Origin: Nectonema munidae
Lineage: Eukaryota; Nematomorpha; Nectonematoida; Nectonematidae
DNA length: 64,000 nucleotides
NCBI GenBank assembly: GCA_030549495.1
Contig: JAUIRK010001013.1
Coordinates: 248,001 to 312,000 of the forward strand
Direction: 5' to 3'
Shown: in pieces, positions 12,301-24,900 of the stretch
How positions within the stretch are numbered: position 1 is the stretch's first letter
Layout of the letters: each line of letters begins with the position of its first letter
Position numbers and translations under genes: made by a program
The notes under the pieces: generated by a model
Database searches by the model: none
What the model saw: the letters and a program-made list of their open reading frames with translations, nothing else
What the model was told of the DNA's origin: nothing

Positions 12301-13110
12301 TATGAGTATATTATTTATTTAATTTAGATCTGAAAATAATCAAATTTAAATTTAATACAAAAAAAATAATATAGCTTATGTATAAATGGAGCGAGATTAA
12401 TATTAAATACCCTCACCATATTAATGCAAAAAAAGGAATTTTTTTAAACAATGAAGATTTACATAAAAAAATAAGTAGCTGCATGTGCGAAATGTGAGTG
12501 AGACTTGAAAAATGCGAAAAACAATATTTTAATAAACGCGCTTGCTGAAATGTGTACTACTATGGAAGTATTTAAAGTTTCAATTTTCAAAAATAATCAC
12601 ATAACAATATCAACGTATGCACTGCACCGAGAAATCCTAAATAATATAATAATATTACATATTATTCTGTTTTTACAAAACAATTTTATCAAAACTGATA
12701 TAACAGATTTGCTTGTTGTCGATGCCTCACAAAGATATCACCCTTATCAATTTTTTTGTAGAAAAAAGGTTAGAAATTGTGGCATTGCGGCCATCTTGGA
12801 ATTACCAAATAAGACTAGATAGGAAGTAAAATTATGGATTAAAATGACGAGCATTAGAAGTTGAAGGGTTTGTGGAAGAACTGTTGAAATGAAAATTAAT
12901 ATCAGGTTTAGGTTCTATAATATAAAAAAATATTTATATAGTAATAAGTAAACAAAATTATCTGAGTGCAGAAATTATGCAGATAAAAAAATGTTAACAT
13001 TTACGGTTTAGACTTTAGTTTTCTCAATCAAATTGACTACATTTACTCGAAAGCTCTATTTGTGGATTGAGAACAGACCGCTTGGAATGTGTGAGAATGT
13101 GGCGTTACTT
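12301..13110. other. Intergenic DNA, nothing recognised
   Basis: A plus-strand frame at 12505-12822 starts with TTG, is AT-rich and matches nothing known. No other structure was seen. Confidence 0.4.
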
Positions 13111-13134
13111 GGGGGGGGGGGGGGGGGGGGGGGG
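13111..13134 (+). repeat. Poly-G run (24 G)
   Basis: An uninterrupted run of G between CTT and AGCC. Such runs are rare in AT-rich genomes and are also a common site of assembly or sequencing error. Confidence 0.8.
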
Positions 13135-13139
13135 AGCCT

Positions 13140-13839
13140 AGTATTGCATTTGGTCAAGAGATCACCAAAGATCTCCTTCTGTTGAAAGATGAAATCAGGC
13201 AGTACTCTTTCAATGATCGTGATGCACAAAAATGCACTTACATTCGGAATCCATTTACTACTATTAACACTGGTAATCTCACAGTGGGGACTGGTAAGAA
13301 CTCATCGATTTGCAGTGCGACGAAGGTAAAAATCATAAATTGACCAAGTTCTTGTTAAATGTAAGTCCCTCCTATTCGTCACTAGTGAAAAGCAATTCCT
13401 TAGCTTCTCATATTTCCAACGGAATGGGAATATGAACACGAGTTTTCTACCTTTCTGACAATCAAGTCGAAGACAAGAAATTGTTTCGTAAATCAAGCAC
13501 AATTTCCGATGTTGTGTGAGCATAATATCTCCACGGCTTACAAAAATAGTAGAAGAAAAGCAACTCCAGGCATCGCATTGACTTACTGGTACTTATTGGT
13601 CGATAAGTTAAATATTTTGCTTGTTTATGGTTATGCACATGTGCAAATAAATTAAGTTAAATTTTGAATATTTTTTAATTGCGGATTCGTTTACTTGTAT
13701 TATATATATGTTATTGTGTCTGTTAACCTTTTAATATAGTTCTTTTATGGTCAAAAACTAATCGTTAAAGTTACGTGGTACGTACCTACAGAATAAGTCC
13801 ATAAGTGGTACACAGCAACAAAAAGGTTGGGAAACCCTG
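13140..13839 (+). pseudogene. Decayed hAT transposon 3' end
   Basis: The sequence ends AAAGGTTGGGAAACCCTG, the inverse of the common hAT terminus CAGGGTTTCCCAACCTTT. Upstream, a plus-strand reading contains KDLLLLKDEIRQYSFNDRD and CTYIRNPF, resembling the C-terminal segment before the hAT dimerisation region; it is interrupted by several stops. No left end or target duplication was identified. The 5' boundary is approximate. Confidence 0.5.
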
Positions 13840-14399
13840 CTCTAGACCCATATTAACACAAAGGAAAATAATTCTGGAGATAGTACAATGTCGTATACTA
13901 AAATTGCATTCCAAATCTATGAATTTGACAAATGCTTTAGTCTAAACATTAACCATTCTTTGTACGGTAAATAAGAATAGCCAATCTCTAAATAATAATC
14001 TTTATATTGGCTTTGCATACATGTTAAAGAAAGTACCTTTGTGATTCGATGAATTAAATTGAGTATTGCAGGTGAAAAATTCAAAACATGATCAGGCGAT
14101 TAAAATAGTATTTCTCTTTTTCATGTTCATCATAAAAAAATATATGTAGTCCTGGCAAATAGCAATGTCATAAAATACCTCTGTCAATTAAATCTTTTTA
14201 GCACATTGCAAATTTATCCAATAGTCGGCAGATAGACTGGTAGTGTAAGATTTATATTGCACTTCTTAACAATTGTTTGGAAAAACTGAAATTGGCCACC
14301 AATCTTGTTGTCTTATCTATCACTAATAATCATAAATATACAATAAAGGGCTTGGGGCAAGAAAAGAGCACTTTGTGCCTACTAGCTAAGAATGATTTC
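13840..14399. other. Intergenic DNA, nothing recognised
   Basis: AT-rich sequence with no convincing coding potential or terminal repeats. Confidence 0.4.
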
Positions 14400-14640
14400 T
14401 CTTCTGAATGAAGCATTGCAGTTGATTTAGCAGAGGAAATAAAATAAGTTTGTGAAATTAATGCCAAATCATGGAAGATAGCCGTTTTTAAGGATTAAAT
14501 TTAATATAATACTGCATAACCCTTTGTCAACCATGAACAAATGAAAAGAAATAGATTGGCTTATTTTGATCGCTTGAATCTAGTCTATTTGAATGATGTT
14601 ATTACGCAATTTGAGCAAGATGTCAAATGAAATTGTGTTC
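14400..14640 (+). pseudogene. Possible fragment of a hAT-type (THAP12-like) coding region
   Basis: One plus-strand frame, interrupted by stops, ends with KRNRLAYFDRLNLVYLNDVI, resembling the Y-x(4-5)-P-YLDHLI-x-EL segment of THAP12/ZMYM-type hAT transposases. The match is short and the boundaries are guesses. Confidence 0.25.
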
Positions 14641-15473
14641 TTCAATTTTTCCGCTAGTGAGCATTAGCTCATCATCTGAATCTAGTGCCGCAAAAAAGAG
14701 AGAATCGCTCGATCAACCAAGCATTAACAAAGATCTAAGACGTTCTCAACTCTTTTTCGAATTATATCTCGCATTTTGGACTTCCAAAGGATAACTTGGA
14801 ATTTTTTATATAATTTTTTCTTTATAAAAATATTTTTTAATCAATTCATATTTATTTTATAAATAAATATTTTTTTATTTCCAAAAATAGATTTGATTAT
14901 TAATTTTGTCTCTAGATAGCCTAGTGGTTAAGAGTGTAGGATCTTCATCAGTTTTCCTCAATGATATTTATAGTTGTATGATAATGGTACAAATGTTGTG
15001 GTTGTTTTTGTTTAAGGGTTTAAAAAAAGTTGGGGTCTTCATTCAATCCGCCTTGATTAAATTTAGCAACTAGCGATCTTTATCATCTCTTAAGTTATCA
15101 AAAAATATTCTTTTTTTGAATGCATATAATAACTAAAAAAATTAAAACGTTATAAAATTGTTGCTATTTAAAGTTAAAAATATTGCTATTAATGTTATTC
15201 TAAGGTAGGTTGTCGCATTAGAGCGGGTTAAAGTACACATATAAAAATACGAACTCCATTATTTGAAAAGTTAACATTTTAAAACCACTTGCAGACTTCT
15301 CTAGACAGGTATTACTGATTAATGTTATATTTTATTATATAATTGAGATAAATGTGATTTTTAAAAAAAACATCAAAATATTTGTTCAACTCCGAAAAAA
15401 CATGGAGATTTTTTGATTTTCAACTTTGGAAAAACTTCTAATTAATCCCATAGAATTTTTTTTGTTTATTTCT
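14641..15473. other. Sequence upstream of the p190RhoGAP start
   Basis: No promoter can be recognised. An A-box-like stretch, TAGCCTAGTGGTTAAGAG, occurs near 14919, without a B box at the right distance. Whether 5' untranslated exons lie here or further upstream cannot be told from the sequence. Confidence 0.35.
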
Positions 15474-15957
15474 ATGACTAAATATAATTCAAAAGTATCT
15501 AAAGTCTACACAATAGGGGTTGTTGGAAAACCAAGTTCTGAATTTCTTAGTGGTTCTGGTAAATCCTGTCTCTGCAATAGATTTGTTCGTCCAGATTATC
15601 AAAAATTTTCTACTTCCAACTCGTCTATCTTGTCTTTCAACGATTTTAGTACTTCTCGTGTTATTAATAATGATCATTTCTTATACTGGGGCAATGTATA
15701 TCTACCCTCTTCATTTAATTTTAATCTAATTGAAGCTATAAATAATAAATCTTATACAGATAACCAAAATCCTTCCATAAAGCTTCAAATCATTGAGTTT
15801 ACTCAGTTTACAGATGACAGTAACTGGCATATCTTTGATTCTGCTGGTATTAGTCGTGAAGAAGATGAAGCAGTATATATTTATATCAAACGTCTATCTC
15901 AATTAAGTTATATTGAGTCTCATGAAAAGCTTATGTATATTTCCAAAAACCAGCTAG
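15474..15957 (+). CDS. RhoGAPp190: p190RhoGAP exon 1: start and first half of the GTPase domain
   Basis: Residues 1-161. The ATG at 15474 was chosen because MTKYNSKVSKVYTIGVVG aligns with the start of vertebrate p190; an in-frame TTG upstream adds unlike sequence. The P-loop is GSGKSCLCNRFVRP (G27-S31, K30 contacting phosphate), with the extended loop before it that marks p190. VINNDHFLYWGNVY and EKLMYISKNQLG match the family closely. An insertion of about 20 residues follows YWGNVY. The P-loop is intact, so nucleotide binding is expected. The donor is GTATTG in phase 1. A 5' untranslated exon may exist upstream. Confidence 0.93.
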
Positions 15958-18900
15958 GTATTGCTTTTTTATTATTTTTATATCTATATAATGTTTATTT
16001 AATTTTTCCCTTTAATATTGAAAATGGTTGTCTTTAATATGATATTCTGTTATCCGTGTTTTCATAAAAATGGATACACAATTTGAAGCTTATTGGCGAG
16101 AGTCTTTTATTTCGCCTCTTACAAAATATTAATCCTATTTTAGATGATTGCAAATATATTTATGCTTTAAGGTCAAAATTTCCAAAAATATTTTTCATAA
16201 GTTCTATTAAAAGTAATTTAAAATGACATTTGTTTAAATTTTTATCGCGGTGACTAAAACAATTATTATTAATAAAGCGGATTTTTAATCGTTTTTGGAT
16301 CCAAAGAGATTATTCATCTGCTATTTTTCCTGTCATGATTTTTTAAAATATTGGACTGATTTTCTTATTTATTTTAAAGTGTTTAGGCTTTAGATTCAAG
16401 CTGGATATTTATTGAGAAGTGAACCGTTTATATTAATTTTTTTTATTTTAGAAATTTATCGTGCATTTGAGAGAAAACTTTTGTTTTGTTTGGATTTTCT
16501 ATACTCTTTTTTCAAGAGAGTATTTTTTATATCTCGGATTAAGTTTTTGTTTTCTAGATTACTATTGAAACGCATATTAAATTAGCCGTTGACATCAATT
16601 CTAGCATTATTGGGAGACTTGTTATAAATTAAAAATTGGCATGAATAGTTTTAAGTTTCGATTCAAATATAACTAAAATCACTAATTCTATCGATTCTGA
16701 GGATTTTTATCCTCGCATTAAGAAAGGACACACACCACATATTACGGTTGAGCTTCTTTTTCACGTTCGATTGCAATGAAATCATACTTTCGCTTCTGCA
16801 TGCTGCTGAATCCTGGGTATGGGTAAAAAATTCATTAATCTAGAATAATATCATGTACAATTCAGAATAATAGCATGTAAGATCACTAAGGAAATAATGG
16901 GTATTCAAGTTGCTGAAGCTGCCCACGTACCACCTAAAAAATTTTTGCGTACCCATAGATTGGGATAAACCACACTTGCTAGTACAGTCAAGGCTGTACG
17001 CAGAGGCGATTTAACCCATTTAAGACCAAGCAAAGCAGACGATATCTAAAAAAACGCAGACGATTTATATTCAAAGTCATTGAAAAAAGCAGACGAAGAT
17101 GAAATTACTTATGTTCCAAAATAGGAACATTGGTCGTAAATGGGTTAATTGAAGAAAGCATCAAAATTCGTCTTTGTGAAAGATTATTATAAAATTTGTT
17201 AAATTATAGTCATAGTGTCAGTCAGTGTATTTTATCTTTGCTTCTTAGTTAAGACTTCAAATTTAACCGGTTATCGACCACAGTCGACTACAAAAATATA
17301 ATCGTCTGCTTTTATTTCATGCTTTTTAATACAAATCTTCTGCTTTACATGAGATATCCTCTGATTATTCTAGTCGTTAATGGGTTAATTAAGCTAATTA
17401 GTTACTAAATAAATTAGATAGTTAGCTAATGCTTTTATGATAAATTAATAAACTCGATTAGTTGTTGCTAGTCTTTTCTGATAGCAATCTAGTGAATGAT
17501 TTACTAAAATTTTCACTAATTAACTAATTTTACGGGTTTGCAGTATTTATGATAACGTTATTATACTAATTTTATTAAGATATCTATATTACAACTAAAG
17601 ATGGGACGACGGCAAATTTTTTTAGCATTTTGATGCCTATTTTTAGAAAAATATACGATTCCGATTTTAATCCTTCCATCACTTTAACCCATTAAGTACC
17701 ATAGAAATCAGACGATATTTAAAAAAACGCAGACGATTTATATTCAAAGTCATTGAAAAAAGCAGACGAAGATGAAATTACTTATGTTCCCAAATGGGAA
17801 CATTGGGACTTAATGGGTTAATTCACAATCAAAGAGACATTGCAAGAAATGCTATTTTGCATATGCAAGAATAAAGTTTAGTTAAAGTATTTCAACTATT
17901 ACAAAACCCGTTTTTGAGGTCATTTAGCTCGTAAAAGATCTGTTTTAAAAATATAAGATGTTTTGAATCGTTTATGCTCCATCTTTGCTTATTTTCTCCA
18001 TTCAAAATTTAAATAGTTTTCCAAGCGATCTGCAAAAGAGATACGAATTTTAAAATAAACTTTAATAATGGAGATAAAACATAAGGTATTTTCCTGAATA
18101 ATAATGCTGATGATAAAAAGTTAAAAGGGCTTAATTTTCAATTTTGTCGGCACATTTTTTCAATAAAGACATAAAAATGAGTTTTTTCATTTGATAACCA
18201 TTTCAGATACAAGGGGTCTGACAGAATATGAGACTAATAATTGTCAGCTTTCTTTTTCAATGCTATTTGAAGCAGTCGATTTGGTTCTCAATGGGTTAGA
18301 TAAGCTCCTTTTTAAAATTAAAATCGTAATTTGTACATTCGATTCTTATTCATTAAACTTGCATACACGTTACAATACAATGGCATTGTCGGAAATGATA
18401 AAACGAAGCCATTCATTATTTTATATGGGATATATCCTTTTTGACTCCCCAATTTCCTTAAAACAACAACTTCTCTGTTTGTCTTCAATCCAGTACAGTT
18501 TTTTTAAGTGTGCCAGGCATTTAAGCACATAAACTTTTCCTATACTTCAGATGATGTCTTTTAACAGCATGCAAACAGACTCGCGAGTAACAACTAACTA
18601 ATCATAAATAAAGTGCACTAGCGATGCATTAAGGCGGCTTCTACCATAAAACGAACGACTCGAGTTGCGGCTTTCTTCTGCGATGAGACGCACTCATGCG
18701 CTTTAAGGCATCCCTTGTGCACTTTGTTTTTTGTTACTTACGCAACCTCTGGCTTTACTTTCTCCGTCTTTTGAAAAGGGGCATCAAGCGCATCTCCTTT
18801 GACTATTATTCGTACACTTAATTACAGCTCACTCAACACACCTCACACGCGCCACTCCCTATAAAAGGACTTTGATAACATGCTGGGGTAAGAACACTAA

Positions 18901-21900
18901 TTCATATATCCCTTAGTTTGAGTGAAGGGGCAAGGAATCGACTTCAGTATCACTTTCCCACAATGCTACGCTCTTATCCTATTTTTAAGAAGAAATTGAA
19001 AAAAGTAGTACTTGGAGTTTCTTTTGGAAATTATGCTTTCAGTTTTCATGTTTATTGAATGCAAGCAATTTCGTAGGGCATATTTTGCGTAAAAATTAAA
19101 AGGTGTAGAACTAATCATCACTTATCCATGCTATTATTCTCATTCAATTATTTTTTTATGATTGCCCTAAATTTATTAAATATTTAGTGTGCTTCATATT
19201 CTATGAAGTTTAATCACACATTTTGTATACCCTCCTTCGTTTTCACTACTCACTTAGGGCTATGTAGATGTACCTTCTTCTTGTTCTCCCTACCATCCTA
19301 TCTTCCACTCTTGTTTTCCCACACTCTATTCTCTCGTTATTCTTTAGAAAAAAACTGACAAGCGATATTAACCGTCATTTTAAGGAAATAGCTAGTTGCT
19401 GCTTGACATGTAACGAAGTATCTAGTTGCTACATGCCTTAGAGGCGTCTTTAACCTAAGTACGTTGTAAAGCGAATTATCTGTTCTTGTGCTTCTACTCA
19501 GTATTTAGGGAGAATAGGTGCATAACTATTTTCTAACTTCAGTACATATATACAGTGAGTTTTAAATACATACAAAATGTATCATCAAGGAATCAACTAC
19601 TTTTTGAAAAGAAAAGCTAATTCTACTTCTACTTATATTTGTACCAAAGTTAGTTCCAAAAAGCGCCGGAAATATATTTTTCAAAATTAGAATATTTTTT
19701 TGTTCTTTTATAAATCGGTGGTAGGATAATATTGCAATTGAAAGAAAATGTAAAAAAGTAGTTTTACACGATATTCATGCTGCTGAGGAGCCGGAAATAG
19801 TGCAATATGAAAAAGAAGCATCTAATCTCATCAAGAATTTATTTATATATATATGTATAGAAACCGTAATTCAGATTTCATTAAACGCGATGTTTTTCAG
19901 GGATAATATCAATAATGTTGTCGAAAATGAGAGGCTTCTTTTGAAACAATTTAAAGAAAAATAAGATAGAATAAAAAAAGACAACCTGTCCCAAAGTCTA
20001 TCTATTTAAATATCCCAGAAAGATATGAATTAATTGATAACAAATATTTTCTACAAGTGGATGAAAAAACTGATAGTGGGAGAATTTTATTTTCATTGTT
20101 GAGGTGTTGGATTTTTCTAGGAGTGAAGATTTATACGCATTTCTGTCCCGTTTAAGTGTTTCCCACACGATAGGTGCATGCTATACGTTTGCTAGGATGC
20201 ACTTGCGTTGTAACGGGTTGACGAAAGCGCTGCTTACAGATCCTCATAATAATCCGTTTCGTTAAAGTGACAGTTTTTGTCGTATGCTACTTTTTCTCCT
20301 TTAAATATCTATCCTCCAATCTTGCCACTCCAACAACTTCTTTAACCTTCGCAAGACAGAATTGGGAGTTTTACTCCAATACATTTTTGAATTGCAGATT
20401 TAGCCTACTAACATATACAAACCCTATATTCAAATTATCACGTATATTTCTATAACAGCCTTATTTTTTCTCAGAAAAATTTTTTTTATAAAAAAAGATA
20501 AAAAATTTAATTAAAAATGCTTTATTTTAGATTAAAATTAAGAAAAAATGAAATTAGTTAAAAACAAAGCATTACAATTTTCCATGATAATAAAAAGATT
20601 TGAAGATATGAAATATTATTTGTCATATTTCTCACACAAATAAATTGTATGCGATTTACAGACTGATTTGTTGCATTTAGAACACTTTATTGTGGTTTTT
20701 TTTCTAGGTTTACAAGTGGAAACATAACAATATCCTCGTGTAGAAGTAGATGGTTGAATTGAATCTTGCTCAATTCCATAGAAACTTATGAGATCTCTTG
20801 TAAGGCAGTGTGTAAAGGGATCATTGCATCTTGCTCGCATTGATAGTTCACTTAACTTCAACGATAAATCTTTGATGAAGTACTTTCTCCCACTTTTGCG
20901 AGTTGAAGGAAAAAATTCTGGATAATTGTACTTTTGTATAATCCAGCTATTGTGAGCTACAATGTCCAGATAATTACAAAATTTCAGAAAAGGCCATCTC
21001 CTTGAGGGTTTATATATGTTGTGAACTCTCTCAGCATTCTATTACTAACATCTACACCTGATTTATATTTGTTATATTCTATCAATGTCTCAGGCTTATG
21101 TTTTTCACCTATCAAATTTATCATACTCAAGTGCTGTGAGGACAAAACATACAGCTTTAAAATTCTTAGTGGCGTGTTTTGTAATACTCAGTTAAACTAC
21201 TTTAAGTCTTTTAAAATACTGAGGTCTAATAACTAGAGTCATGAATTTGCGGTTAGCTCTTACGGTTCCATAATTATTTAATTTTGCCCATTTACAAAGA
21301 TTGTGTGAAGTAAAAAAACAATCAGTAAAAATTCCAGAACCATGAGGCAGTTCTGCTTGTGTTGCAAAATAATATTATTAAAATTTATTATTTAAATTTT
21401 TATTATTAAAATGTGAAGCAAAATAGCGTTTGTCTATCAACCCTGTAACATAAATTTGAGATGCTAAAATGTAATAGTTACGAGCATCATTGCAATGGTA
21501 ACATTTGATTCCATAATGCCCAGGTTTGGATCGATCGTAAATTTTCAAAGAAGATTTGCCGCGAAACTTTATAAGTTGCTCATCTATGGTAACATATTCA
21601 TGAGGAGTGAAATACTTATGTCAGCTTTGAAAAAATGATCATGTAGGATTCGAATTGGGGACAACTTATCGTTGAGATTTTTTTCCCTCCTGACATCAAA
21701 GCGGATGAGAACATATCTCAATTCATCACAGCTTTGAGAAAATGTTCTCCGTTTTTTTGTGAAAATAGATACTTTATCTCAAGGCGTTTATTTTTAGCTT
21801 GACCAATGAAAAAAAGAGTAGAAAAATACGCGAACAAATCACAAATTGAAAACTTATCATAACAGTATTTCAAATTTTGCTAATGATTAATTTCACTTCT

Positions 21901-24900
21901 ACAAAATAAAAAAAGTCTATTAGCAGTTTTTTATTTATGAGTCAAAAAATTACTGACTCAAATCATTTATTTTTTAAAATTTTGAAGGTGGAAGGTCATA
22001 AAAGTTATAAGCACGGTATATAATCAATACGATTTTTATCGAATTTTAAAATCTTTATTAGGGAGGATCGCAGTCGAAATGGTAGTAGAGGCTACCAACT
22101 TGCGAAGTTGGGGAAAAATTAATATTTGTGCATTTTAACACGACAAGTTCTAATTTTAATTTTTAATTAGATAAAGCTCAATTAAAGCAACAATTAATCT
22201 CTTATTTGTTATTTTAAAAACTTTTATGAAAAAGCCTATTTAAGTTAAAAACTTTTATGAAAAAGCCTATTTAAGTTTTTTGAATTTGTGGATATTATAT
22301 AATTGTAAATCGATTTTAAATTGCAATTTTTTTCTAATTTTTCAACTTAAAAATAAGATAAATAATAGCCAAGGTAAAATTATATATAATACATATATAA
22401 ATGTATATGGTTGTATATATACATATACAAGGTTGTACATAGAGAGACGCACATTCAGAAGGACGACATGGTTTTGCAAAATGGGTTTCACACCCCCAAA
22501 AAAATTTTTAAGGGCGGATGTACGTCCCTAATGTTTTGGCAAAATTATGCTAAAACAAGGTATAGGAATCATGATCGGAATTGGTGAATGGCAAATATAA
22601 TATATCGGCAAAATGTGTACAAATGAAAGAGAAAATTAAATAAACTTCCAAAAAAACTTCATCCATTTTTGTTTTAGTGCAGCGAAATATGTAACAAATA
22701 ATCTCTTGAGTGAAAAATAGTTGAAAATATCCAAGGAACTCCAACGATTTCTAATATTTTGTGAAAATGGTCGGCCAAATATTGAGGACAAAGGTTCCCA
22801 TTGAAAAATGGTACCATCCGGTGCAACAAGACTATCCGAAACACTAAAAGTTTCATCCGAAGATTGAGAATCCTCATATACATATGTTGCGGTTTCAGAA
22901 TCATGAGAGTGTGTATAAGAAGAAATGCTCAACTCGAAAGAAGAGAAACAACCGAAGATGGAAGACATTATAATGAACGAGTTTTCGAATTTATGATATG
23001 AATACGCTTTTCATAGAAAAATGCTTCAAGGCCAGATGATTTGTAAACAGATATGAGGGTGGCTCGTCTGTTTACAGTAAGGAAAAATATCAATGAAAAT
23101 TGTTTCAAGGTCACAAGAATAATAGAAATAAATACTGATCTGATGATCTGACGATTATTTATATACTTTATATACTTCTAATATAATTTTGACGACAACT
23201 TACCGAGGTACGCATTTCTACAAACAAATAAATCATGCATAAAAGAAGCTTCTAGTGATATAAAGAATTTTTAGTTTTCCTGGGCTTTTCAACCGGCGTC
23301 CACATAATAATTCAGGGGTCCATATGCGAAATATTATAAATTAGATGTGCTCAATGATATTTTGACGGTAAAATGAAGAAAACCAGCTCATAACCATTTT
23401 TATTTAAAAAAACTAAATTTTTCACTATAATTATTATTAAAATTGGTTTGCTTTCATTACAATATGAATTCTAATTATATATTATTTTCTTTATCAAAAA
23501 GTTAAAAATTTTATTAGTGAAAAATATTAAAATATAATATTTTTTATCTCCAATTTTATGAGGGGTCCACTAATAAAAAAAGGAGAGAAAAGGGACCCAT
23601 GGATAAAAAAGGTTGAGAACCAATGGTTTAGACCAGCGTTTTTCAAACTGTGGGTCGCGTGAAAAATAAAATGGGGCGTGACAAAAAAGATGCTGAATAA
23701 ATGAATCTAGTGAACAAAGTTTGTCTTATTACACCTAAGTATTATGGCTAGCGATGCAAACTGTGGTCTTGCTATGGGTCGCAGTAAAATAAGTTTGAAA
23801 AACGCTGGTTTAGACAATGAATTCTTTCCATTTTTATGTAGTTGTACTTTTTCAAATTTATTTTCATAGATGGCGTTAAAATCAAAATATATTTTAGCGT
23901 TTCTAAAGGATTAAACAGTTGTTTAGTAAGAAATAGAAAGTGAATATCTTGAAAATATAGCATAATAGTAATAAAATCGAGAATATTGTCCTTTTATATT
24001 AAATTTTCATTTTGGGAGTTTTACGGCATATATCTGTCTTTCGCGTATGCAAAAAATCATCCGTCTTGCGAAGGTTAATTAATTCATAATTAGTCTTTAG
24101 TCTGACCAAACAATGCTACATTTTTGATAACCAGAAAGGAGGGGGGAAGAGGGCGAAAGAATCCAGTTGGGAAAAATCTCTTGGAAATTATTTTGATGGA
24201 TTTAAATTTATAATTTGTTGAATAGAAATATTTTTACTTAGTTAGATTTTTTTAGTGCCTTAAGTAATTAGTTATTTTAGTGCCTTAGTAATTTTATTTA
24301 TTTTTAGTGCCTTAGTAATTAGTATTAGTTAATTAGTTGAGTTGGTAAAATCTGAAATAGAAGACAAAAAGTTTTTTTAAGCTTTTTCCCTACCAAATAG
24401 AAGCGAGATTTGTTTTCTAATACCTTTAGCCCAGATAGAGTAACTCTTTTAGAGCCTATGACAAGCAAATTAGCGAGACAATAAAATAAGATCTTGGAAT
24501 TCACCCCTCACTAAATCACCATTATGCAACAGCTCAGACATCTTTGGATCTCTCGCTTCACTAATGAGACTCTGTTGCAACCAATAAAAAGAACCAGGCA
24601 TAAATGACATCACCCAATTAAAACGCACATTATATTGTCTTTCAGAATTAAATGATTAGTTTCAGTATCTGATGATGATGTACATTACACATGCTACAAC
24701 CACACAATAAGGTTGCTGACGTTTGGGGCGAGAAAATGTAAGAGGATTAACTTCATCTACCCTGCAGCAGAAAAATACCGAAAACATATGACAAGCCCTA
24801 CGTTTTTGAACAAACGTATACAATGTTAGACATGCTCACAAACAAATACACACAGACACACACATTTACATTGCACACTGATGAAACAGAAAATGGAAAA

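Larger units (their letters stand above)
20342..24078 (-). mobile_element. Decayed piggyBac transposon with nested insertions
   Basis: Left end TTAA then CCTTCGCAAGACAGA; right end TCCGTCTTGCGAAGG then TTAA. The terminal repeats match over 15 bp with one difference, and both TTAA sites are preserved. The 3.7-kb span encloses minus-strand piggyBac transposase remains (20616-22968), two direct 29-bp repeats (22219-22278) and hAT-type insertions at about 23290-23817. The terminal repeat differs from that of the piggyBac at 6774 (CCTTAGCAGGACG), but the encoded proteins are related. Confidence 0.75.

Noticed and set aside
12505-12822. 105-codon plus-strand frame as a gene
   Set aside because: TTG start, AT-rich composition, no recognisable motif or splice context.
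13111-13134. G-run as a functional G-quadruplex
   Set aside because: A plain homopolymer of this length is prone to assembly error and no regulatory context is visible.
18191-18532. 113-codon open frame in intron 1 as a gene
   Set aside because: Starts with TTG, matches no family, and frames of this size occur by chance in 64 kb.
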